The notes under the pieces: generated by a model
Told to the model about the DNA's origin: nothing
The model's database searches: none
What the model saw: only the letters and a program-made list of their open reading frames with translations
Position numbers and translations under genes: made by a program
In this document: positions 35,130-40,992 of the stretch, in pieces
How the letters are laid out: the number at the start of each line of letters is the position of its first letter
How positions within the stretch are numbered: position 1 is the stretch's first letter
Source of the DNA: Myxococcales bacterium
GTDB lineage: Bacteria > Myxococcota_A > UBA9160 > SMWR01
Direction: 5' to 3'
Length of the DNA stretch: 40,992 bases
Assembly: GCA_022561775.1 (NCBI GenBank)
Contig: JADFQO010000026.1
Location: forward strand, 1-40,992

Positions 35130-35541
35130 AAATGGGGACGGTGTTGAGCACACGATTCAGCGCGTGGGGTCTGCTCTGTCAAATGGGGACGGTGTTGAGC
35201 ACACGATTCAGCATGTGGGTCTGAATTGGGGAGCCGGGGGAAAGGGCCACTCGCTCAGAATCCGATCCGGCCAACTGGGCCTCGGCTAGTGAAGCTCAAG
35301 TACAACCAGCCACGGTCTGTCCGGGTACGCAACCCTTCCCCCCGGCTCCCCCAAAGCAGACTCGATGTGCTGAATCGTGTGCCCAACACCGTCCCCAAAT
35401 GAATAATTCAACTATTCAACTACGTCCCCGTTTCCCACGTCCCCGTTTCCCACAACCAGCTACGGTCGGTCTGAGTTGACCCGGCCAACTGGGCCCCGGC
35501 CAGTGGAGCGCGAGTACAACCAGCTACGGTCTGTCCGGGCC
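35130..35541 (+). repeat. Composite inverted-repeat element between larB and larC
   Basis: Layered structure. A 32-base unit beginning AAATGGGGACGG occurs twice in direct orientation (35130-35161 and 35181-35212). The second copy starts the left arm (35181-35246) of an imperfect inverted repeat whose right arm is 35333-35400; a transcript could fold into a hairpin of roughly 65 base pairs. The loop and right side (35250-35452) match 15008-15213. GTCCCCGTTTCCCAC occurs twice in tandem near 35427-35455. A second piece of the loop region (CCGGCCAACTGGGC... to GGTCTGTCCGGG) recurs at 35481-35541. No coding sequence. It looks like a non-autonomous mobile or REP/BIME-type unit. Confidence 0.8.
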
Positions 35542-35545
35542 GGAA

Positions 35546-36820
35546 GTGGTGATTGGTTTGCTTATCGCGCAATATGCGGACGTGGCGGTTCGGCGGAAAG
35601 CAGCGGCGGGTGCGGGCGGGCGCATATTGCACCTGGATCTATTCTCGGGGATTGCCGGAAACATGTTCCTGGCTGCGTTGCTCGACGCCGGGTTGTCGCG
35701 GCGCGCGCTCGTCGGAGATCTTGGCGGTCTCAAGCTCGACCATTTGCTGCGCGTGCGAAAGGTGAAACGCGGCGCGCTTTCGGCTCGCTACCTCGAGGTT
35801 CGCGTCCCCAAGAACCGACGCAAGCAGAAGGCGAGCGCACACCATCACCGCGATCACGGTCGAAGCTACCTGGAAGTCAAAACGATCCTCGAGCGCGCAA
35901 CACTCGACACCGCCGTGCGCGATCGAGCGCTCGCGATCTTCGGGGCGCTGGGTCACGCAGAGGCCAAGGTGCACGGGATCCCGCTCGAGCAGGTGCACTT
36001 TCACGAGGTCGGTGCTGTCGATGCGATCGTCGACGTCGCGGGCGCGGCGATCGGTCTTGCGCGCCTCGGAATCGATCGGGTGACGGCTTCGCCAGTCGCA
36101 TTGGGAGAGGGAACCGTCGAGACCGAACACGGACGCCTGCCACTGCCCGCGCCCGCGACCTTCGAGTTGCTGCGCGGTATTCCGACGGTGCCCGCCCACG
36201 TCCGCTGGGAGACCGTGACGCCGACGGGCGCTGCGATCCTGCGCACGGTGGTCGACGAGTTTTGCTCGCTACCCGCGATGATCATCGAGTCGATCGGTCA
36301 CGGCGCGGGTGACGATCGAAAGGGGCCGATGCCGAATGTTCTTCGAGCCGTGATCGGCCACAGCAGTGGTTCTGTGGCGGACCGGGTCGTCTGCCTCGAG
36401 ACGAACCTCGACGATTTCATTCCCGAACACTTCGATCACCTGATGGAGCGCCTGCTCGAGGCCGGAGCGCTCGACGTCTCAGTTCAACACCAGCAGATGA
36501 AGAAGAATCGACCGGGGTTTCTCGTCCGCGTGCTCGCACGGCCGTCGGACCGCCTCGCGCTGGCCCGCATCCTGTTCGAGGATTCGACGGCCATCGGCGT
36601 TCGAGCGACCGAGAGCGAACGGATCGTGCTCGCGCGCGAAGCGCGTAGGGTCGCGACCCGCTACGGTCGGATTCGGATCAAGCTGATTCGGGACGACGCG
36701 GGTCACACCGCAGTATCGGCCGAATACGACGATTGCAAGCGCGCCGCGCGTCGGGCCGGAGTGCCGTTGCGCGATGTCGTCCGCGCCGCAGAAGAAGCCG
36801 GTCGTGCAGCCCTTGACTGA
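35546..36820 (+). CDS. larC: Nickel-pincer cofactor biosynthesis protein LarC
   Basis: Up to 424 residues. The conserved N-terminus is ILHLDLFSGIAGNMFLAALLDAG. Then come a His-rich linker (SAHHHRDHGRSYLEV), GHAEAKVHGIPLEQVHFHEVGAVDAIVDVAGAAIGL, LPLPAPATFELLRGIPTV, ETNLDDFIPEHFDHLMERLLEAGALDVS and KKNRPGFLVRVLA. Both LarC1 and LarC2 parts are in one frame, unlike Lactiplantibacillus where a frameshift joins them. LarC inserts nickel into the pincer nucleotide by a CTP-dependent reaction. The start is unclear: the open frame begins at 35546 directly after the repeat, but homology begins about 28 codons later; GTG at about 35582 is another option. The insertion may have changed its translation start. 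Confidence 0.93.
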   Translation: MVIGLLIAQYADVAVRRKAAAGAGGRILHLDLFSGIAGNMFLAALLDAGLSRRALVGDLGGLKLDHLLRVRKVKRGALSARYLEVRVPKNRRKQKASAHHHRDHGRSYLEVKTILERATLDTAVRDRALAIFGALGHAEAKVHGIPLEQVHFHEVGAVDAIVDVAGAAIGLARLGIDRVTASPVALGEGTVETEHGRLPLPAPATFELLRGIPTVPAHVRWETVTPTGAAILRTVVDEFCSLPAMIIESIGHGAGDDRKGPMPNVLRAVIGHSSGSVADRVVCLETNLDDFIPEHFDHLMERLLEAGALDVSVQHQQMKKNRPGFLVRVLARPSDRLALARILFEDSTAIGVRATESERIVLAREARRVATRYGRIRIKLIRDDAGHTAVSAEYDDCKRAARRAGVPLRDVVRAAEEAGRAALD

Positions 36821-37643
36821 ACCCGTCGCATCGGGCCCGAAGGTGGATCCGTCACCATTCGATCTGCCGGGCAGGGGGCGGGTCGCCGCACTCTGTCTGC
36901 ACGGATTGACCGGGACACCCTACGAAGTGCGTTCGCTCGGCGAGGCGATCTCGGCGGCCGGCATCCGCGCGGTCGGTCCCGCGCTGCCCGGGCACAACGA
37001 AACCCCGGAACGACTCGCGGCCACCTCGTACACGGACTGGCTCGAAGCCGCCCGAGAAGAATTCCACCGCCTTCGCGAGGGCTGCGACTCGGTATTCATC
37101 GTCGGGATGTCGATGGGCGGATTGCTCGCGCTCGCGCTCGCCGAAGAAGAACCGGTCGACGCGTTGGCGGTGATTGGAACACCGCTGGTGTTCCGCCAAC
37201 CCTTCGCGTGGTTGATCCCGTTCGCGAAACACCTTTGGCCGATGTCTCCCAAATCCCGGGGGTCGGATATCCGAGACCCGGCTGCACGCGCCCGCCACCC
37301 CGGTTACCGGGTGATGCCCCTGAATAGCGTCCATGAACTCCAGTGCCTCCAGCGGCGGGTTCGCCCGCTGCTCGCCCGGATTACCGCCCCGATCCTGGTC
37401 GCGCACGGGATGCACGACCGAACCGCGAACCCACGGGACTCGGTCGAGATTCGAGACGCGGTGTCGTCGGAGATCCGCGAATCCCTGCTGCTCGCGGCAT
37501 CGGGCCACGTCGTTACCGTCGATTTTGATGGACCGGCGCTCGCCCAGGCGATCCCCCTCGTTTCGTTGGTGGCGTCTTCCAGGCCGGCCAACAGGGCGTT
37601 CCATCTCAGCCTTCCCGCGTCGCCGTCGAATCGTGCGCCGTAA
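36774..37643 (+). CDS. Alpha/beta hydrolase (Est30-like carboxylesterase), 3' end chimeric
   Basis: The start overlaps the end of larC by 47 bases. Alpha/beta hydrolase landmarks: ALCLHGLTGTPYEVRSLGEAI (oxyanion HG), GMSMGG (nucleophile Ser), HGMHDRTANPRDS (acidic residue) and ASGHVVTVDFDGPALAQAI (catalytic His). This is the pattern of small carboxylesterases and monoacylglycerol lipases such as Est30. Family members end within 10-15 residues of the last motif. Here the frame continues about 31 residues that are the exact antisense of an outer-membrane protein gene coming from the other side, so the natural C-terminus and stop have been lost at about 37550. Confidence 0.85.
   Translation: MSSAPQKKPVVQPLTEPVASGPKVDPSPFDLPGRGRVAALCLHGLTGTPYEVRSLGEAISAAGIRAVGPALPGHNETPERLAATSYTDWLEAAREEFHRLREGCDSVFIVGMSMGGLLALALAEEEPVDALAVIGTPLVFRQPFAWLIPFAKHLWPMSPKSRGSDIRDPAARARHPGYRVMPLNSVHELQCLQRRVRPLLARITAPILVAHGMHDRTANPRDSVEIRDAVSSEIRESLLLAASGHVVTVDFDGPALAQAIPLVSLVASSRPANRAFHLSLPASPSNRAP
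37540..37570. other. Junction between two unlike sequence blocks
   Basis: Two genes run toward each other and each loses its family-like sequence here: the hydrolase after AQAI and the minus-strand outer-membrane protein after LEDATNE. To the right GC drops (one line, 40501-40560, is 32/60 by count), all genes are on the minus strand and gene families change. Consistent with assembly chimerism or a rearrangement endpoint. Confidence 0.65.
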
Positions 37644-38086
37644 TGTGTGTCATAGCGGGAGACCACGTCGTCATCGAGAATCTGTGCGCTCATTTCGCCG
37701 GTGAAGTATCGCCGCTCGTTGGCGTAGGCACGGGCCTGGAATTCCCAGCCGGGACTGCCCCGGTTCCACACGTAGTCTCCCTGGTCGAACGAAAAGGGAA
37801 CGCGGCCCGCGGAATCATCCGAGACACGCCACACGCCGGTACCCTTGACGTAGAGAGTGCCCCATGCGGGACGGCCGGCTTTGAGGTCGAGCATCAGGCG
37901 CGTGAAATCGACCGGTGAGCGCGACGTGTGATTTGACGGAAAAGGCGACGACGAATGGTCCGCCTGGACAAAGGTCTCGAAACGCCCGTGTATGGAGAGC
38001 GTGGAGTCATTGCGGACCTCGAACGCCGCCGAAGGCGACGCCATAGCGATCAGTACATACGCAAGAATGTCAAGGCGCCTGCGCAT
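37555..38086 (-). CDS. Outer-membrane or secreted beta protein, C-terminus missing
   Basis: The ATG at 38086 overlaps the end of the PorV-like gene by 17 bases. A signal peptide (LAYVLIAMASPSAAFE) is followed by alternating strands rich in aromatic and polar residues: LSIHGRFETFVQADHSSS, DFTRLMLDLKAGRPAWGTLYVKGTGVWRV, RRYFTGEMSAQ and YGARFDGDAGRLRWNALLAGLED. This is the look of an outer-membrane beta-barrel, possibly a porin-like channel; no named family recognised. From about 37555 the frame continues to 37304 only as antisense of the hydrolase gene, so about 175 residues of real protein are seen and the rest is lost at the junction. Confidence 0.6.
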
Positions 38087-38966
38087 AAGGATTCACCGGG
38101 GGAGGAGGCCCATATCCAATGGTAAAGACATAACTCGCGCCGAGTGATTCGTGGGAGTTGACCCCGACGTCGAACACGATTCCCGACCATGAGAGACCCA
38201 GTCCCATGGTCGCGCGGCCTGCCTGGAGGCCGGAACGCAACCGCGCAAGTTGTCCCAGCCGCAGCTCCACACCTCCAAGGGTGTGCCACTCTCCGATCGT
38301 GTCTTGCCGGCGCTCGTACGACACGATCATCCGATTCTCCCAGAAATAGGAAAGACCCCACGCCTGGCGCCGCACCAGCCGGGTGCCTTCCCCGCCGTCG
38401 ACGAGCCGCAGGGTGGCCTCGTTGAGATTTCGTACCGAATAGCCCATACCGATCATGGGCAGGAGCCGCATGTGGGCGCTGAGCCCGAAGGTAACGGCGG
38501 CATCCGCCGAGTTGAACCGATCGGATACCGAGACGCGCGCGTAGTCCATCGTGGCGCCTACCGACAGGGATGCGTCCTCGGCAGTTCTCTTGAGATCGCG
38601 GCCGAAAGAGAGGGTGACGAGATTCTCTGCCATCGCGTTCTCCAGTCCGCGATAAAACCAGGAAACGCCGAACCCGCCGACGGAAGACGGGATCGCCGCA
38701 ACAAGAAATCCCTCGTTGACGTCGCTCAGTGAATACGGCCGGCGGTACGTGGCAAGAAGATGAAACCGCTGGAGACCGGAGAGCCCGGCTGGATTGAACC
38801 ACGTGGCCGCTGCATCATCCGCAACGGCAACAAACGCGCCTCCGAGGGCATCGGTCCGTGACGACGCGATCACGTGTTCGAAATAGGCCAGCGCCGGAGA
38901 GGCGGAAACAATGATTATTGCCGCCAGGATCGCCACGCCGAGATATCGTTGGGGTCGGCCGATCAT
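38070..38966 (-). CDS. PorV/PorQ-like outer-membrane beta-barrel protein
   Basis: 298 residues with a signal peptide (VAILAAIIIVSASPALAY). The start of the mature part, SRTDALGGAFVAVADDAAATWFNPAGLSGLQRF, is the hallmark of the UPF0164/PorV-PorQ barrel family (ALGGAFVAVADDxxAxxxNPAGL), followed by many amphipathic strands (GGFGVSWFYRGLE, ASLSVGATMDYARV, GLGLSWSGIVFDVGVNSHE). In Bacteroidota such proteins shuttle type IX secretion cargo; in many other phyla their role is unknown. It lies between a FlgD-like surface protein and another barrel, one likely operon. Confidence 0.85.
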   Translation of the reverse strand: MIGRPQRYLGVAILAAIIIVSASPALAYFEHVIASSRTDALGGAFVAVADDAAATWFNPAGLSGLQRFHLLATYRRPYSLSDVNEGFLVAAIPSSVGGFGVSWFYRGLENAMAENLVTLSFGRDLKRTAEDASLSVGATMDYARVSVSDRFNSADAAVTFGLSAHMRLLPMIGMGYSVRNLNEATLRLVDGGEGTRLVRRQAWGLSYFWENRMIVSYERRQDTIGEWHTLGGVELRLGQLARLRSGLQAGRATMGLGLSWSGIVFDVGVNSHESLGASYVFTIGYGPPPPVNPYAQAP

Positions 38967-38974
38967 GAAACCTT

Positions 38975-40081
38975 TCAGCGGACGACCCCCACGGAAGCGT
39001 TGAACGATCCTTCTCTGGCCCCGCGTTCTTCACCCCAGACGAGATTGAACACGTAAATTCCCCCGGCTACGGGCTCCCCGTTGCCGTCGATTCCATTCCA
39101 CGTGTCGAGCGGGTTTGGCGAATTCGTGCCGGGGTCGAGCAGGCGTTCGTCGTCCTCGTACAGCACCCGGACGAGTCGGCCATCCATCGCATACACCCGA
39201 GCGCTCACGTAGACGCGGACAGGGTCGGTGCTGTTGTTGACGAGAACGAATTCGGCGCTCTGGGAGAGCTCCGGGGCAAAAGTCTTTTCGGTGGGAACGA
39301 GTTCTACCTTCGCACTCGAGCGCGCCAGCGCGGCGCCGCCCGGTTCGACGGTGGCCGCACCCGCGGGGGCAACACCGATATCCGGCTTCCGGTTACCGCC
39401 GGCATCCACGGTAACGGCAAGAACCTGGTCCAGGGTTGCCTGGTCGGTCCGGCCAGCCGGCAATGCAACCGAAGGGTCGGGCGCAGAATCCCCCGTGCCC
39501 GTGCCCGTCACTCCGGTCACAGCGGCGATCAGGCGCAGCACACCCCCGGCGGGGAACGATTCGGACCATGGAACGGCGATCTCCAGGGCACCCTCCCCCG
39601 ACGCGTTTCGGGAAAACGCGCGCGGAATTTCGTCCTCGCTGCGCAGTTGCAGGGCCTGGGACGCGCTCACGCGTGCAACGAATACGTCTCCGCGATCGGC
39701 CCATACAATGTAGTTGGGGGCGAATCTGCTGAAGGAAATCTGCCGACGGAAGTCACCCAGACCATCGAGGCGGGATATGCCGCCCGGGGCGTACTCGATC
39801 CAGACCATGAGCCCGGAATCGTAGGTGGCACAATCGACAGCGATATAGAGGAACGTGCTGTCCCACGTGAGAGCAACCCGGTGAACGTCGTTGTCGCGAC
39901 CCCATTGCGAATCGCCGGGGCGTTCGGGGCGCGGGGAGGTCGCGTCGAGCACCCACTCGTCGGCGGCGTATTCGTCGGTAGCGCCGTCAATGACAACGCG
40001 TGCAGAAAGGTCGGGGGCAGTAGTGGCAGCGGCAATGGTGGGGATCGATAACAGGGCGACGGCGAGCAACGCTCGTTTCAT
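38975..40081 (-). CDS. Surface protein with DOMON/CBM9-like and FlgD-like domains
   Basis: 368 residues with a signal peptide (LLAVALLSIPTIAAAT). The N-terminal half (VVIDGATDEYAADEWVLD, HRVALTWDSTFLYIAVDC, EGALEIAVPWSESFPAGG) resembles the carbohydrate-binding CBM9/DOMON-like sandwich. The C-terminus (VRVYVSARVYAMDGRLVRVLYEDDE, DTWNGIDGNGEPVAGGIYVFNLVWG) is a FlgD Ig-like domain of the sort used as a sorting or anchoring tail. Probably exported and exposed at the surface. The start overlaps the preceding DUF4388 gene by four bases. Confidence 0.75.
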   Translation of the reverse strand: MKRALLAVALLSIPTIAAATTAPDLSARVVIDGATDEYAADEWVLDATSPRPERPGDSQWGRDNDVHRVALTWDSTFLYIAVDCATYDSGLMVWIEYAPGGISRLDGLGDFRRQISFSRFAPNYIVWADRGDVFVARVSASQALQLRSEDEIPRAFSRNASGEGALEIAVPWSESFPAGGVLRLIAAVTGVTGTGTGDSAPDPSVALPAGRTDQATLDQVLAVTVDAGGNRKPDIGVAPAGAATVEPGGAALARSSAKVELVPTEKTFAPELSQSAEFVLVNNSTDPVRVYVSARVYAMDGRLVRVLYEDDERLLDPGTNSPNPLDTWNGIDGNGEPVAGGIYVFNLVWGEERGAREGSFNASVGVVR

Positions 40082-40566
40082 TCCTTCGCGTCACCTTCCT
40101 CGTCCATTCGTTTCACGCCTTCGAGCACGAGGTGATCCAGTGGTATGTTGATGACGACTTCGCGGTTCGGGGCAGTTTTGCCCGTCCGGAACTGGAACAT
40201 GCCCTTCTCCCAACGCACGACCTCAGAGACGACTTCTTTTACCTGCTCCTCGAGCGCGGTGAAGAGCGTCGCCTTGTCCAGGATATCGTTCTCGACCAGA
40301 AGATTACCGATGCGTTTTCCCTTTCGATTCCGAACAAGGACCGAATCGAGTTGCTTCTGCGTGACGATTCCCCGCTGCACAAGGAACTCCCCCAGCTTCA
40401 CGGATCGTTCGCTGATCTCGGCAAAGACGAGGTCCCCTCCGTAAAAGTAGACACGCGCGGAGTTCTGCCCGTTATCGATGGTGAGTTCGCCCGTAACCTG
40501 GGCGATGTTCATCATCTGGAAAACGGCGATGGGGCCAAAAGTCGACAGGTTTCCCTCAAGATCCAT
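40078..40566 (-). CDS. PATAN/DUF4388 domain protein
   Basis: 162 residues, cytoplasmic. The N-terminal motif GNLSTFGPIAVFQMMNIAQVTGELTIDNGQNSARVYFYGGDLVFAE is the DUF4388 (PATAN) domain. The second part, LGEFLVQRGIVTQKQLDSVLVRNRKGKRIGNLLVENDILDKATLFTALEEQVKEVV, resembles the type II secretion GspE N-terminal helical repeats. Proteins of this type appear with receiver and GTPase domains in surface-polarity and motility control. Function here cannot be assigned. Confidence 0.85.
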   Translation of the reverse strand: MDLEGNLSTFGPIAVFQMMNIAQVTGELTIDNGQNSARVYFYGGDLVFAEISERSVKLGEFLVQRGIVTQKQLDSVLVRNRKGKRIGNLLVENDILDKATLFTALEEQVKEVVSEVVRWEKGMFQFRTGKTAPNREVVINIPLDHLVLEGVKRMDEEGDAKE

Positions 40567-40569
40567 TCT

Positions 40570-40959
40570 CTACGTCCCTGGTGTTGCGTTCCTGACACGC
40601 ACGGCGATGATCGCCTGCGATACTACTATAGAAGCAAAACAGATACCAAGAAAAGGAAAGAGCCAGACTCCGATGCGATTGAGCGTCTCAGGGCCGGCTG
40701 CAATGCCGACGACGATGACCGTAATCCCCACCGCCTGCAGCACGCCTACTACCTTTCCCGGTATCGTCGCGCGGAACTGGATCGGCCCGACAAGGAGAAA
40801 GAGGACCAGGCTCCCCACAATGAGCATTCCGTAGCGCGCCATGAGAAGCGCGAAAAGCCACCCCGGGACGACATCCAACGCATACAGGGCGGCAAACACC
40901 GCCGCGGTAGAAAACACATCCGCCAGGGGGTCCATGACGACGCCGAATTCCGTATTCGA
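40570..40959 (-). CDS. CDP-alcohol phosphatidyltransferase, 5' part disrupted or off-edge
   Basis: From an in-frame TAG at 40960-40962 the minus strand reads SNTEFGVVMDPLADVFSTAAVFAA, matching the end of the CDP-OH-P signature (G-x3-D-x3-D), followed by hydrophobic helices typical of phospholipid head-group synthases such as PgsA. The earlier D-G-x2-A-R part is not in this frame; HGYPCCSR in a neighbouring frame could be its remains, which would need a frameshift near 40955. The ATG at 40935 would cut into the catalytic motif and is unlikely as a true start. Confidence 0.55.
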   Translation of the reverse strand, partial: SNTEFGVVMDPLADVFSTAAVFAALYALDVVPGWLFALLMARYGMLIVGSLVLFLLVGPIQFRATIPGKVVGVLQAVGITVIVVGIAAGPETLNRIGVWLFPFLGICFASIVVSQAIIAVRVRNATPGT

Positions 40960-40992
40960 CTACAACATGGATACCCATGAGAAGGTCCTCTT

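Noticed and set aside
35130-35541. CRISPR array reading of the 35-kb repeats
   Set aside because: Only two direct units, unlike spacing afterward, inverted arms and no cas genes.

Overview
The window reads as a GC-rich bacterial chromosome fragment of the former Deltaproteobacteria type (Myxococcota, Binatota or Desulfobacterota-like). It looks like a metagenome-derived contig. This rests on high GC, frequent GTG/TTG starts, an hrcA-grpE-dnaK-dnaJ cluster, abundant lipoproteins and a HAF/cysteine-repeat secreted protein. No rRNA or species-level marker is present, so the phylum is an inference.

Layout. (1) Positions 1-4.6 kb are an accessory, decayed segment: an IS30-family transposase fragment at the left edge, a TolB-N/TPR membrane protein, a frameshifted SGNH-like hydrolase, an AT-richer gene-poor stretch with a G/C hairpin, and a remnant of an MmcB-like nuclease. 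It stops exactly at the 3' end of a tRNA-Phe gene. (2) Positions 4.7-12.3 kb carry two tandem pairs of an unrecognised seven-helix membrane protein family, separated by a lipoprotein amidohydrolase and a secreted HAF-repeat/Kunitz-like protein. All four paralogs have the same upstream motif, CTCAAGT-N15-CCGAT, resembling a sigma-28 (FliA) promoter. (3) Positions 12.3-19.1 kb hold a cyclophilin lipoprotein, gamma-glutamyltransferase, a double-domain M16 peptidase and HemW. (4) Positions 19.2-28.7 kb are the protein-quality-control block: hrcA-grpE-dnaK-dnaJ, an LpoA-like lipoprotein and lon. (5) Positions 28.7-34.2 kb hold thiL and a compact chemotaxis operon (MCP-cheW-cheY-cheA-cheC-like). cheA is split at a run of ten A residues in the geometry of a -1 frameshift site. 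The MCP carries the same promoter-like spacing (TCAAG-N16-CCGAT) as the seven-helix genes. (6) Positions 34.3-36.8 kb hold larB and larC for the nickel-pincer cofactor, separated by a long imperfect inverted-repeat element that has a half copy near 15 kb. (7) An alpha/beta hydrolase runs into an abrupt junction near 37.55 kb.

From the junction to the right end all genes are on the minus strand, GC is visibly lower, and the content changes: a truncated outer-membrane protein, a PorV/PorQ-like barrel, a surface protein with a FlgD-like C-terminus, a PATAN/DUF4388 protein and a CDP-alcohol phosphatidyltransferase fragment. This looks like a different lineage (Eisenbacteria/Krumholzibacteria-like), so the junction may be an assembly chimera.

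The best candidate for something undescribed is the seven-helix paralog family with its shared promoter motif, which also matches the region ahead of a chemoreceptor that has no external sensor domain.
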